Shown here one piece after another: positions 23,965-36,763 of a DNA stretch of 64,000 bases (its first letter is position 1; each line of letters begins with the position of its first letter). The position numbers were made by a program, and so were the translations under genes. The stretch covers positions 1,116,001 to 1,180,000 of the forward strand of contig ML058409.1 of assembly GCA_003013855.2 (NCBI GenBank). The letters run 5' to 3'. The notes beneath the pieces are model-generated. The model was not told where the DNA came from. It was given only the letters and a program-made list of their open reading frames with translations, and searched no databases. Source of the stretch: Liriodendron chinense (taxonomy: Eukaryota > Streptophyta > Magnoliopsida > Magnoliales > Magnoliaceae).

Positions 23965-24460
23965 CGAAGCCGATTGCGTACTGAGTAAACTGTGGGGTCC
24001 ACCGTAATTTGTGTTTTATACAATACGTCCATTCATTTTACCAGATAATTTTATGGGTTGAGCCCCAAAAATGAAGCATATCCAAAGCTCAAGTGGACCA
24101 CACCACAGGAAACAGTGTGAATTGAATGTCTATTGATGAAAATTTCTCGGGGCCATAGAAGTTTTGGATCAAGCTGATATGCGTGTTTTCTCTTCATCCA
24201 TATGTGTGTGATCTTATGAACAGATTGGATGACAAATAAGCATCACTGTGGGCCCTAGCAAGGTGTCATCAGCGGAAATCATTCTTCCCACTGTTTCCTG
24301 TAGTGTGGTCCATTTTAGCTTTGGATGTGCTTCAATTTTGGGTTCAACCCTTAAAATGAGCTGGCAAAATGAATGGATGGCGTGGATAAACCACATACAT
24401 TCATGTTGGGCCCAACAGAGTTTACTAAGTATGATAAGAGTTAGTAGGCAATCCGATTTC
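23965..24460. mobile_element. MULE-type MITE of the GGAWGCGGATTGCG family
   Basis: The ends CGAAGCCGATTGCGTAC and GTAGGCAATCCGATTTC are inverted repeats. The interior has the family signature words GGGGTCCACCG, AAGTGGACCACACCACAGGA and TTTTGGATCAAGCTGATAT. The flanks (GACATAC / ATACATAC) only loosely resemble a target duplication. Confidence 0.7.
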
Positions 24461-24776
24461 GATACATACACATCACGTGGGTCCCACTTCTGCCCAATAC
24501 CACTGTTGAGCTATAAGTACATGTAACCCTGGAGTGCACCTCTTCAAAAAATGATGGTGACGGGCGATTCAGCTTCCTCACAGATGGCAATGATGTATAG
24601 CTATTTAGACCATCCAAATTGTGAATGTAGCATAAGTGGCAAAACACGGTACGGGAAATGCTTGGGTTTAATTCGGTTGTTGATTGTTAAAAAGACCTTA
24701 AAAAGGGGGAAACGCCAAAAATGTGGAGGATTGATGTTTGGATTGATGAATGGACAATTTCATTGAAAACTAGCTG

Positions 24777-24810
24777 ATTTATTATTATTATTATTATTAT
24801 TATTTATTTT
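24777..24810. repeat. (ATT)n microsatellite
   Basis: About nine tandem ATT units. The surrounding 24500-25300 stretch is AT-rich, and I see no gene in it. Confidence 0.9.
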
Positions 24811-25315
24811 TATCTATCTCCTGGTCATCCATTGGTTTCATACACTTTGAGTGGCTCAGCCCTCCTGATGATTGTCAAGATCATTTACATGAAAATAGGT
24901 CCAATGGAAAATCTGATCCATCTAGTTGTCAGAGACTATCATGGATTGCTTATCATTCCAGAGAATTACTTTTCTTGTTGTTTCCTATTCAATAAAACGT
25001 GAGACTAAATGTGTCAACGAAAGCTTATATTTAATCAAACAGTGTGCAATTAGGATAGTGTGGGCATGCCAGAGTCATACTCGACTCAATTTCGATTGAA
25101 TGCTTATCTCTCCCGGTGTCAAATCAGCTAGAGGATTAGATATGGTCAAATCAGCTATAGGATTAGACTTGTGAATGTTAACCTGACTGTCTAGCCACTA
25201 ATGTTGCAGCGATCAAGCAATTTGAAATTATAGCGATTGGGTGATTTAGAAGAGGAGGGTTACTCTTTTTGGATGAGATTTTTTTTTGTCTTGAGTAAGG
25301 ACTTTTCTTTCAATG

Positions 25316-25320
25316 GTGAT
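25316..25320 (+). repeat. Target-site duplication GTGAT (left) of Tat-type element
   Basis: GTGAT lies directly before TGTTATTGCC and is repeated at 37966-37970 directly after the 3' LTR end ATAACA. The match supports treating 25321-37965 as one insertion, including its unusual left end. Confidence 0.8.
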
Positions 25321-25801
25321 TGTTATTGCCAAAAAAATGAGTAACAGATGATTAAAATGAACCAACGGTAGATCTTCGTCAGATGATGGGCCTCTTGATA
25401 AACGATGTGGATCTGCAACCACAAAGACAAGGTGAGGGGTTGTTCAGTCGTGCCGGCTAAGGACCCTCCGATGCTTAAGTCAATAATGGGGACTTAATGA
25501 TAATGACAGGATTACTCTGTGCTTAGTAGCGTACCTTCAAGCTTTATCATCCGGTCCTTTTTATAAACGATGGTCATTTATGAGCCGTCCATGATCTACG
25601 GCCTCGTCTCCGTTAATTCCATTTCGGGATATGTATCTAGACGATATGCCGTTAGGATAATGTTTCCTGATGAATAGGGATTACGATAAACTGCTGGACT
25701 GGGACGATAGATCCACACCGTTTATTAGGAGGCCCATCATCTAGCGAAGATCTACTGTTGGTTCATTCTAATCATTGGTTACCCATTTTTTGGCGATAAT
25801 A
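25321..25801. repeat. Aberrant 5' LTR: inverted LTR segment joined to direct LTR end
   Basis: Bases 25321-25689 are the reverse complement of the 3' LTR from its outer end inward (37965 down to about 37197, skipping the MITE there). After about 20 unrelated bases, 25710-25801 repeat the last 90 bp of the LTR in normal orientation, ending GGCGATAATA. The first and last 90 bp of this segment are therefore inverted copies of each other. The normal LTR start (TGTTATGGAAAA) is missing. Confidence 0.85.
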
Positions 25802-25804
25802 GAT

Positions 25805-25823
25805 TGGCGTCGTTTGTGAGAAC
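25805..25823 (+). other. Primer-binding site of Tat-type element
   Basis: TTGGCGTCGTTTGTGAGAA directly follows the LTR end. It resembles the TGGCGCCGTTG-type primer sites of Tat/Athila elements, with substitutions. Confidence 0.65.
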
Positions 25824-25867
25824 TGACTTTATTGTTCTCATCATCATCTAGGTTTTTGTCGCCTCAA

Positions 25868-27590
25868 TGCCTCCCAAGAAGAAAATGCATGTTGGCGGAT
25901 CTGTCGCCACTCGGGCATCTGGCCCGGTAGGCTCTCAACAATGGCAGGAAGGGGGCGCTTTGGTCCATGAGGAGGAAGCTCCTCCCGCCGAACTTGTCAA
26001 TGATGAAACCAGAATTCAAGCCGTTGAACATACATGCGTGAGATACGCACTGAGCTGACTCAATTCACGAGCATTGCAAGGCGATTGGAGCAATTCCTTC
26101 CGCATCAACCACAGCCTCAGCCACCGCCGCATTCTGCTCAGTCTTCCCTGTGTCGTGAACAAAGTCGGCCGATCGCTAGCCATGCAAGACCCCAGCCTCA
26201 AGCACCTGCTTGTCCGAAAGTTACTAACCTTCCGGCTGGTGATTTACGCTATACCCTTGATGTTAGACGTCAAGATTAAGCCAATAATGCACGACGACAC
26301 GATCTAGGAGAGATGGTTGAAGTTTCCAATGGCCATAATACACCTGCTTGGGAGCAGGATTTGCGAAAGATAAAGGAGAGGTTTGCAAATATGGAACAAC
26401 GCTACCAATCCAACGCACTGTTGTCAATACAAGCGATGGTGGATCAAGCAGATCCACCATTCACTGAAGAAATCGCGAAAGGCCCTTGGCCAGAGAAGTT
26501 TCGAGTTCCCAGCAACATTCCACATTATATTGGAAACGAGGACTCGTGTGGAACATATTGAGACTTTTAGGTCTTACATGGAGCTAGAAAGAGCAAGTCC
26601 AACAATAATGTGTAGGGCTTTTTCCCTCACACTCAAAGACGCGGCTCGCACCTAGTACAACAATTTGAAGCCGCGTTCTATCAGCTCTTTCTCTAAGTTA
26701 TGTATGTTATTCGTATCCAAGTTCCTCAGTAGCAGAAAGATGAAGAAACCAGTGGCACACTTGGCCACGATAAAACAAAGGCCGAATGAGTCACTGAAGG
26801 ACTTCATAGTCCTCTTTACATCCTAATTAGTCCAAACTGAAGGCTACACCGACAAAGTGGATGAACCGCACTCCTCGGTGGGGTTAGAAACAAGGAGTTT
26901 TGTTTCTCCCTCGACAATTCTACTCCCAAGACAATGACTGAGTTGCAAACCAAAGCAAAAAAATATATAAATGCTGAGGAGGGAGCAAGGGCGAGATGTG
27001 AAGTGGAAGCGGGCCCTAGTGACAAGAAAAGGAAGTCCGAGGAGACTTTTTTGTCCGAAAAGAAAAATCAAAGGGATGATCGTCGTGACCTGATTACTAA
27101 TAAGGGGTCCCTCGAAAAGATGGTATTCGGAATATACCCCCCTCAATGCTACCAGGGAGAAGGTCTTTATGCACATTAAGGACAAAAATACACGAAGTGG
27201 CCACCCAGACTGAGGACAGACCCAAACAAAAGAGACAAACGTAAGTATTGTGAATTCCATTGGGACCATGGCCACAACACTGCGGATTGTGTGACCCTCA
27301 CTGATGAGATTGAAACCTTAATACGCCTAGGGCACCTTCGAGCATATGTTGATCGGAAGGATCGATCTTCCAGGGAACTGTGAAAGATCTCCCAATTGGC
27401 AGGACCGACCATAATAGGAAAGATCCTATCAGCGACAAGACCGCCAAAATTAAGCTCACTTTGAACCTTTCGAACCTATAGGAAAGATCCACACTATTTT
27501 TTGCGGTCCCGGTGGTGGTGGAGATTCCAATAATGCCTGCAAGGCCCATACTAAAAAAGCACAGGAACCTCCTCAATTAGTTCTTTCAAC
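25868..27590 (+). pseudogene. Tat-type gag relic
   Basis: It begins MPPKKKMHVGG and passes through several frames with stops at about 26056, 26306 and 26655. A retrotransposon gag segment is visible around 26570-26820 (RAFSLTLKDAAR, then KRPNESLKDF-like sequence), and a zinc-knuckle-like YCEFHWDHGHNTADC around 27246-27290. It encoded the capsid of the ancestor and is disrupted here. Confidence 0.7.
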
Positions 27591-27639
27591 GTTAAGGCCT
27601 GGTAAGCAGCCCGGACTAGAACCCCAGGCCATTTCATTT

Positions 27640-30600
27640 TCAGAAGAAGATACGAAGGGAATCCATTTCCCTCATGATGATTCGATCATGGTGGCGCTAA
27701 GAATCTCCAATTACAAGACTTATATAATAATACTGGACACAGGAAGTTCAGCGGACATTTTATACACATCAAGCGTATGACGCCATGAACTTGCCAAGAA
27801 GTAAACTTAAGCCAGTGAGATGCCATTAGTGGGATTAAGAGGGGAAGTCGTCGAGCCAGAAGGAAGCATTGACCTTCCCGTCGTTTTTGGTGAATCCCTC
27901 AACAAAATCAATATCATGGTGAATTTCCTGGTTGTAGATCGCAAATTGACCTATAATGCTATTTTGGGTCGACTGTCTATGACCGATCTCAGGGCAGTTC
28001 TTGCCTCTAGCTATCTTTGTTTCAAATTCCCCACACCCACTAGAGTCGGCATGGTCAAGGAGAATTAAGTGGTAGCACGTATGTGCTACGAGATGGTGCT
28101 CCAGAAGGAAAAAGCAAAACACGTTGCCCCCATCATGACTCTGAAGACGCTTCCTTAGCACCCTAGTGAAGAAGACAGACCACTCATGGATCCAAGAGAA
28201 GGCGACATCCGAAGAGGCTCGCCTTCAGAGGAATTAATCTCGGTTCAAATTTTCGAACGAGGACTCATTAAAGCTAGTCCAGATAAGCTCACCTCTGGAT
28301 ATTGGCACCCAGATACGGTTTGCGGAATTTTTGACCGAGCATCATGATTTTTTGCATGGTCTCATGAGGACATGCCAGGTATTGAACCTAGCGTGATCAT
28401 CCATCGACTGAAAGTGGACCTAAAATTTAAGCCTGTTCAACAAAGGCGACAAGCCTTCTATTAAGAAAGACAGGTGGCGATCAAAGAAGAAGTTGATAAG
28501 CTCCTGAAAGGTGGCTTCATTAAAGAAGCTAACTATCTAGAATACATGGCCAACATCGTTCTGGTGAAAAAGGCTAATGAAAAGTGGCGCATGTGCGTTG
28601 ATTATTTAGATCTAAACAAGGTGTGTCCAAAAGACAACTTCCCTACATCCAGAATTGATCAGCTCGTGGATGCCACCACCGGATATGCACTCCTCAGCTT
28701 TATGGATGCGTATTCTGGTTACAATCAAATATCAATGCATCCACCTGACCGTGAGAAGACGTCATTCATCACCAACAGAGGATTGTACTGCTAAAAGGTA
28801 ATGCCTTTCTGCTTAAAAAATGCGGGCGCTACTTATCAACGCCTTGTCAACAAAATGTTTGCCAACCAGATTGGTAGGAGCTTGGAAGTCTATGTCGATG
28901 ATATGCTCGTTAAGAACATCAAGGTTGAAGATCACTTGACAGATCTTTGTGAAATGTTCCAGATCCTGTGCCAACACAAAATGAAGCTGAACCCAGCTAA
29001 ATGTGCTTTTGGCGTAACCTCTGGGAAGTTCCTTGAATTTATGGTGGGACAGCGAGGAATAGAGTTAAACCCAAAAAAATCAAGCTCTCGTCGACATGAA
29101 ATCTCCCAAGACTATGAAGGATATTCAACGATTAGTCGGACAATTGCCTCCCTTAATTGATTCATCTCGAGGGCGTTCGATAAATGCTTACCATTTTTCA
29201 AACTTTTGAAAGGAACCCAGGAGACATTCTAGTGGACAGACGACTGTGAGCAAGAATTTCTTCAACTCAAGGAGTACATGGGAGCTCCTCCGGTACTATC
29301 AAAACCTATTCCTGGAGAGGAATTAATTTTATATTTAGTTGTTTCCACTACGGCTGTTAGTGCTGCATTAATAAGAATTGATAACGGCATTCAGAAGCCG
29401 GTTTATTATATTAGTCGTGCAATGGTAGATGTTGAGACTAGATATCCAGAAATTGAGAAGTTGGCTTTGGCTCTAATCACCTCGGCAAGAAAACTTCGGC
29501 CATACTTCCAGGCACAAACCATAGTGGTCCTTATAGATCAACCCTTAAGGTAAGTATTACAAAAACCTAAGGTCTCTGGAAGATTGGTAAAATGGGCTAT
29601 CGAATTAAGTGAGCATGATGTAAAATTTTTCCCACGAACAACAATTAAAGGGCAAGCCGCTGTTGATTTCATCGCGGAATTCACATACTGTACCTCACAA
29701 CAGTTGCCAAAGCCATCATCAACTTCAGATCACTTACCGTCCTCAGATTATTCACCTCTTCCGGAGCCACTAATGTGGTCCCTATTCATGGATAGCTCTG
29801 CCTGTTCCCACAGCAGTGGAGTTGGGTTAATTCTAATCGCCCCTAACAACTCCAATTTGAATATGCACTTCAGTTTCGGTTTCTCAGCCTCCAATAATGA
29901 AGCTGAATATGAAGCTCTTCTGATAGGACTGTTTATCCAAAGTAATGGGAGTTCTCAGTCTAAAAGTATATAGCGATTCTCAGCTCATAGTCAATCAAAT
30001 TACCGATGAGTTTGAAGCCAAAAATGAGAAAATGACAGCATACTGAGCATTGTCCCTTGACTTACTGAAAGAATTCCAAAGGTACAAGCTCGTCCAAATC
30101 CCCAAAGAAAATAATAAAATGGTTGATTCCCTTGCTAGACTCAGCTCCACATCTAATGGTGATCTTGCTCTCAATATTCCCATCGAGCATTTACTTGAGC
30201 CCAGTATTACGACCAATAAGGTTGCGGAAGCATTTTCGATCCACCAGACTCCGTGCTGGATGGACCTGATTATTCAGTATATCTAGACAGGGTAACTTCC
30301 CGACGATAAGAAAGAAGCTCAAAGTTTGAAATTTCGTGCTCCGAAGTACTTTTTAAAGGAAGGAAGCCTGTAGAACAGAGGGTATTCTCTACCTCATCTA
30401 AAATGTTTACACCCTATTGAGGCTGATTATGTTCTTAAAGAAATTCACAGAGGAGTGTGCGGAAACCATTTGGGAGGCTGATCAATGGCTTACAAGATGA
30501 TTAGACAAGGATATTACTGGCCCACGATGAAGCTTTGCATCGGCCCCCCACAAGTCTCACCCCCATGGCAAGGCCTTGGCCATTCGCATAGTGGGGAATA

Positions 30601-31435
30601 GACATCATCGACCCTTTGCCTAAAGGGAAGGGGCAGGTATAGTTTTCCATTGTAACAATAGATTATTTCACGAAATGGGCGGAGGTCGAACCATTGGCAA
30701 CAATTACAGAAAAGCAAGTCACCAAGTTCATATGGAAGTCTATTGTTTGTCGATTCAGAATTCCCCATACAATTATCACGGATAATGGGAAACAATTTGA
30801 TAATGCAAAATTTAAGGAGTTCTGTGAGGAATGGAAGATCCAACATATACTAAACGCACCATTTGACCCACAGGAAAATTGGCAGGTAGAAACCATAAAC
30901 AAGATCATCAAGCATCACTTAAAGACTAAGCTTGAAGAGCGAAAAGGCGAATGGCCTAAAATGTTACCTGAAGTTCTATGGATGTATAGAACAACTGTTC
31001 GGACTTCCACAGGAGAGACCCCATTCTCCCTCACCTTTGGTGCCGAAGCTGTCGTCCCAATAGAAATTGGAATGCCTTCGTTTCGTACAGAGCATTTCCA
31101 TCAAGATCAGAATGAGGAAGCTATGAATTTCCAACTTGATATGCTGGAGGAACATCGAAATCAAGCACAACTTCACCTCACGGCTTATCAGCAAAAGGTT
31201 GCTCGGTATTATAACTCCCGAGTAAGAGACAGACCCTTCTGCATCAGAGATCATGTACTAAGGAGAATCATCCCAAATACTGGGGATCCGGGCCCTTTGG
31301 CCTTCAGACCGAATTAGGAGGGACCCCACAAGATTGCAAGAATGGTCCGACCCGAGACTTATTACCTCGAGAATATGGAAAGACGGATTATCCGTCGACC
31401 ATGGAATGCGATAAATCTACGAAGGTATTATTAGT
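27640..31435 (+). pseudogene. Tat-type pol relic: protease, RT, RNase H, integrase
   Basis: Protease is marked by LDTGSSADIL (about 27735). RT runs about 28400-29150 with DYLDLNKVCPKDNFP, FMDAYSGYNQI and an intact VYVDDM box near 28890, but has stop codons (for example near 28796) and frame changes. Two RNase H-like segments follow (29280-29560 and 29770-30290), typical of Tat elements. Integrase (about 30420-31430) includes TITDNGKQFDN and ends near TAG 31434. Multiple stops exclude function. Confidence 0.88.
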
Positions 31436-31838
31436 AAATTCATCAGCGAATTTGTAATGAGTATTTTCATACTCAACCAAAATGAATAAGAAAGGCTCCT
31501 ACCCCACCTCCTCAAAACTTTGATTTCATTAAAACATTATGTTCAGTAGCCCCTATTCTTAGAGGAGACGAGGCCCTAAGGAAAATGCATGATGTTTTCC
31601 TGCTGAACCCTTTGCCCTTAAAAGGTGCAAAGCTAAAAGACTTAGTTGGCAGTATAAGTTGTTTAAAGGAGGAAAAAGCTAATTATGGCATCCCCCAACC
31701 AAGCACAGTCTGCTCAGACGGACTGACTGAATATGAAATGCATATTCTGTTAGACAGATTCACGGGACGAGCATTGCTCGCTTGGTATAAATCAAACATT
31801 GTCTGCTCAGTATAAAAGAAAAAGAAGAGTTGCTTAAG

Positions 31839-34800
31839 TTATCGAAAATACTCAATATACAAGAAATGGGAAAAGTTCTTTGCATTCCAAAATGCCTTAA
31901 AGGCAGTACAAATAGTTAAAAAAAAACAAACACAGAGAAAGAACAACAACTTCTCTATGACTATATGTTCGTTGACAACCGAAGGCTCGGTATCTTTAGT
32001 AGGCGCGACTGGATCAGAGGATATAGCAACAAAAGTGTCAGGTTTCGTTGCCGCAAAATCGTTCATAACTTTTTCCCCGACATCTGAAACTTCAGTCATG
32101 ACGGTTGTCTCTTCCTCCGCCTCAGCTGCACTCTCCTCTACAAAAATATCCGCCTCAACATCATCAAACTTCAATAAGTCTAGAGTAGGGAACATTCTCG
32201 TGAAGGTCTTAAGGGCTTGGCTTCGAGCAGAACTGTATAATCGAACCCGATCCTCATAAAGTAATGTCGAGGACTTGAAGGCTTCAACAGCTCACGCCCC
32301 TTCGTTTCGGAGTTTTTCTTCAAACTTAGCCTCCTTCATCTAAAGCCTACCTTCAAATTCAGTCTTCTCTGACTAAAGAATGTTCACCTTAACCTCTAGT
32401 AAGGTCTTTTCTTTAAATGATTCCTCTTTCTCCTTCACCAATCAGAGGTTTTCCTTCTCCGACTTTTTAGCACGAGCTCGAAAGTCTAGAGCGAAAATTG
32501 TCAACCGCTTCACATTCGCTTACAGCTCCTTCTTCTTTCCTTCTAACACATTGATGACCTCGATTTTCCCACAAGAAGAAGTCTCAGCAACTATTCGCTC
32601 TCTTAAGAACTTTCTTCACTTCCTCCTCCAAGCCAGCTATCCACTGGTCTTTTTCAATCATGATCCATCGGGCTTCAAAGATATCCCTCCAAGCCTTAAG
32701 GTTCGCATCCAAGGCCTGGAAATAGAAGAAGAAAGAGTTAGAAGGAGCAGCAAGAAGATCTTCATTTGAGTTAATAAGCAAGCATCCTTACCTGGACAGC
32801 TAGCACTCTTGTGCAAGTAACGCCGTCCTCTGGAGGAAGCTCCCTGGTCCGTTCAAGGTGCTCACTTCCAACTTGCTCGACCATAAATTGGTAGAGATGT
32901 CATAAATGATCCAGACCGGGTAACACCTTATTCCACTAGAAGTGGGGATCCCTTTCCTAGACGAGGGCCTAACTGCAAAAGGACCAGCGGGGGGCCTACC
33001 AGACCCCTAAGCAGATACATATAACTCCCTGACCTGAGGAGCCTTAGAAGACTGAGCCCCGATTGGGGCCAAAGCCATTGAGAGAGGCTATGGTGAAGAT
33101 TGTGGGGGCTGTGCTATAGATTGTGGGGGCTGAGCTGAAGGCTACTGGGGGCGCGGGGTGACCACAGCACGCTGAGGAAGCCCACTAGCAGGCAATGACA
33201 TCTGAGCTGGGTTAGTAGATGATTCCCCCCTTTACTTCCTCTTCTTTTGAGCTTTCTCCATAGGAGGAACCATATCAGCAATGGACCTCTTCCAGCTTCC
33301 CTCTATTAGTACACTTTTCTGTGGCATACTAGTGCACCTTATTTGTCAATTACGTAAGTTAGTGAGTCTAGGGTTGGTTGAGCTTAAAGAAGACGAAGAC
33401 CGAAGACTGAAGACTCAAGTAGACTTGTTGCATCAAGGAAGAAGAAACAAGTAAAAGAGATGCCTTGGTGAGCCTTGAACCTTTAACCAAACCAAAACCC
33501 AAACCTCTAGATGACCTTGACCCATTGGCATACTTGTACTCATCTTAGATTGGCCTTAGGTGTCCCAAAAGACCACCCAAAATATGGCCAAAGAGGTTGC
33601 ATGAACTACTGTGAAATAAGCCAAATCAATAGCAGGAAACATGCCCTGCTGACCGGTCTGGACCCATGGCCGACCAGTCGTCAGTGAGGAATATGAGACA
33701 GCAAGCTGGTTGATCCACTGGCCTAAAATCGACCAGTCAAGACGGATCGGCTGGTCTGTTCGACCGATATCGACCGACCCAATCAAGACATCAGCCACAT
33801 CAACTGTCTAGGCCATATTCGACCGGTCGGTCCTCAATATTTGACTGGTCGGCAACCCCTGGCCGACCAGTCTCGACCGGTTGGCTACTAGCCGTTTGGA
33901 GCCATTTTCTATCCATTGAAGCATTGTTTATAAAACGGCTTGGCTTGATTTTTTGGGTAAGGAGAGAGATATTAGTGTATTAGAAGCCACATTGATTGCC
34001 CATTCCATTAAGCTTTAATCCTAAGCATTCCAAGCCATCTTCTTTATGTTTGATTACAAGATGGTGCATTTAAAGCTTATGTGAAGATGCTCTTGCTCTC
34101 TCTTGATCTTTAAATATTTTAGGCACCTCAATCATAGGTAGATCCATTGTCTAAACCTCTCTAAAGATTCTATTAGGTGAAATTTCTTTAGGCAACCAAC
34201 TCCTACTAGTTGTATAGAATTCACACCATCTCCTATCACCTTGGGCATCTCAAAAGCATCACATGCGAGGTAATTGATCAGTAGAGTTGAGGCATTGACA
34301 ACATAGTGGTAACACGATCGGGGGAGCAAATGGGAGTTGATTAAAGCACAGGAGAACGGAGATTAAGCAACCTAAGAAGGCGCTGAACAAGGGGCTCATC
34401 CAACAAGTAAGTTGTCAATTTGACAGTCCGGTTGCACTCCTTCCTCGTGGAGGATGAGTGTAAGAGTTTACATTTACAAACTCGATCAATTCTCTGTGGG
34501 AGCCTCCGGTAGGGGCGTTCGGTAGGCTCTTGGATTGGAACAGAAGGGTAGGGAGGATCCTTGTCAAACTCCTGAGTTGGATGGAATCTGTAAACATCTA
34601 AGTTAAGAGATGAACCTTAAAATCTCTGTCATAGGTTAGGAGGAACATTGTCAAACTCCCCGGTAGGGTGGAACTGATTTGAAAGACCTAGGTTGAGAGG
34701 AACCTGATTTAAACTCCCTAGTGAATGTCTGTGTACTCATAGGGATGAGTACTTGAACTGGGAGTGGAGTATATCCAAAGTCGAACCACTATACATGCTT

Positions 34801-36260
34801 GTGTTTGTGATAATTTGAGCACATTGTTGATCTAGCTTTGTATGGTTTAATTGCTCAATTATTAATGCTTGATAGGAATGTATGTTAGGCATTAGTTAGG
34901 CACATCCACACACAAGATGTACTTTCACTAATTAGAGTAGACTTGAGCTTATGATCCATTCTCATATAGTCTACTTTAGATTAGGTGCTTGATTATTGTA
35001 ATCATTTGATTATCTATGCATGCTTAGGCTAGGTTGTTAATTGCTAATTGTATGCTAGCCTTGTGATTGGACCCACTTAAGCTTGGAAGTTAAGTATTCT
35101 TGCTTAATTAGTTTATAATTACTAATTAGTTTAATTAGGCAAGAGGTTTTTTAAAGGAATTTTTAAACGGTCCTAATCACCCCCTCTCTCTAGAACTTAG
35201 CCATAGTTCTAGTAGCTCCGTCTAAACTTCTGCATGTAAAGCGTAGGGTGTCATGTTAGACTACCGATGCAATTTCACCCTCTCCGGGTGCCATTCCTTC
35301 TCCAGATGCCATCTCTGTAAACAAAAAACAAAAGATCATATTTTGTTTGACAAGAGGTAGAGTAAAACAGTAAAGACCAAGTTTATGAAAGTCACTAGGA
35401 ATAAGCCCGATTGATCTCATAGAATTGTAATTAAGAAGGACTTTGATGTCCCGATGATGCTCGGTACTCTTCGGGTTCTGACCAGCTTCTCTTGGATTCC
35501 CCCCTTTAAGTTTGGCTTTTGAGGAGATTCCACGGTAAAAAGATAGAAGAGATCGGTTCTCGAAATTTATTGCTCGGTATAAAAAGGAGAGGTAAAATTT
35601 AATACATCGGAATTTAAGGGCTTTTCAGGACTCAGACCTTTGGGGAAGGCTCGGGCCACGTTCCCTTGACTTGGGACCTCCTCTGTCTCGAGTGTTTCCT
35701 AAGCACCCGAGGCAAAAAAAAATCACTTATCCATCCACTACTTATTGCTGGATAGATTGCCAACAATGAAGTTTAGCCCGTGCAAAAAATTCAGATAGTA
35801 CAGGTTATTATATGCAAGGTTCTTCTTCAGCTGAAACATCTTCAAAAAATCATCAGGGGTTACATCCCCAATGTTCTCCTTTTTCTAAAGCACATAGGTG
35901 GCGTATATCACCCTCCAGTCATTCTGAGAAAGTTGTTCGGGTGTAATTCGATATCGGATCAATATCTCTCTCACTCATGGTTGTAATGGAAGCCTAAAAC
36001 CTACTTTAAAGAGGTATTTATAAATCTTCATTTCATCCCTGGGAGGGTTACTTGGACTTTCGCCCGGACGGGGGTGGCGGATGGAAACAGAGTCTAAAAT
36101 GCTATATTTCTGGCGAATGTGCTCCAGTTTCCTTTGGGTAAGTCTGGAGGGAAATGAATTAACAACATATCTATCAGACGGAATTCTCTATGCCGGAATA
36201 TTGGAACAGGAAGATTCAGAACAATCTCCTAAATGCTTCGCTACCTCCAACTCCGAAGTC
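31839..36260 (-). pseudogene. Degenerate antisense ORF of Tat element (Transposase_28-like)
   Basis: Read on the minus strand from about 36260, fragments align with the ORF at 62602-64000: LEHIRQKYSILDSVSIRHP, GFRLPLQP-REILIRYRITPEQLSQNDWRVIYA, DDFLKMFQLKKN, and after a probable intron PNLKGGIQEKLVR. Further on are acidic, coiled-coil-like stretches (32781-32584 and 32195-31839). Stops and frameshifts are frequent, and the region is broken by the insertion at about 33363-35254. The domain type is the 'putative gypsy type transposon' family (PF04195), whose biochemical role is not known to me. Confidence 0.7.
33363..35254 (+). repeat. LTR-like insertion (probable solo LTR) in the antisense ORF
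   Basis: GTTAG occurs at 33358-33362 and 35255-35259. Between them are GACCGGTC / CGACCAGTC palindromes (33640-33890), a TATA-like GTTTATAAAACGG (about 33927) and a CACCCCCTCTCTCTAG stretch near 35180, common near copia LTR ends. The segment interrupts the antisense ORF. The right border ends CAT rather than CA, so exact ends are uncertain. Confidence 0.5.
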
Positions 36261-36472
36261 TAGGCAATACATTTAGAAACTCTAACCAAGAATGTGGAAG
36301 AAGGAAACAGAGAGAGATGTTAAGATTTGAGAGAAAAGAGGTAGATGATACCTAAGGAAGAAGGCAGATTAAAAGGTTTGAAGCTCGAAGGCAAGTTGCG
36401 GAAATATTAGGTTTCGAAGGAAGAAAAAATTGCAACCATTAGGATTTTTTAGTACGCGGAGGAAAGGGGAAA

Positions 36473-36486
36473 GTGATATTTATACG
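36473..36486 (-). promoter_or_regulatory. TATA box for the antisense ORF, Tat element 1
   Basis: Reverse-strand GTATAAATATCAC lies about 285 bp inside the 3' LTR boundary and upstream of the antisense ORF. The second Tat-type element has CTATAAATAT in the equivalent place (62441-62450). Conservation between the two suggests a real divergent promoter. Confidence 0.6.
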
Positions 36487-36750
36487 TAATCATGCCGAAT
36501 TATTCCCTCTTTAACAGGCTTGACACGTGGTGTTTCCCCTCTCGCTTGAATAACGTGAAACGACACACTTCATTAAACGTGCTGCAATGTTTCGTACGAA
36601 AAGGAATGATTATGACGTTTCGCTCTGCACCTATTTAATGCGGCAATTAATGATTTGGCTCTTTGAAGGCGGTGTGTAATCCAACTGTTATTTTAAAAAA
36701 TACCGAGGACACACAGTAAAGTTTTGAGGCCAGATTTACTGACCACGAAA

Positions 36751-36763
36751 CTTGGGGGGCTCT
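36751..36763 (+). other. Polypurine tract of Tat element 1
   Basis: TTGGGGGGCTCT directly precedes the TGTTATGG start of the 3' LTR. The reverse-complement counterpart in the right-edge element is GATGCCCCCCAAG at 62178-62190. Confidence 0.75.

Noticed and set aside
33640..33890. CRISPR-like spaced repeats (also 50706-51020)
   Set aside because: The motifs are palindromic parts of plant LTRs with irregular spacers; CRISPR arrays do not occur in plant nuclear DNA.
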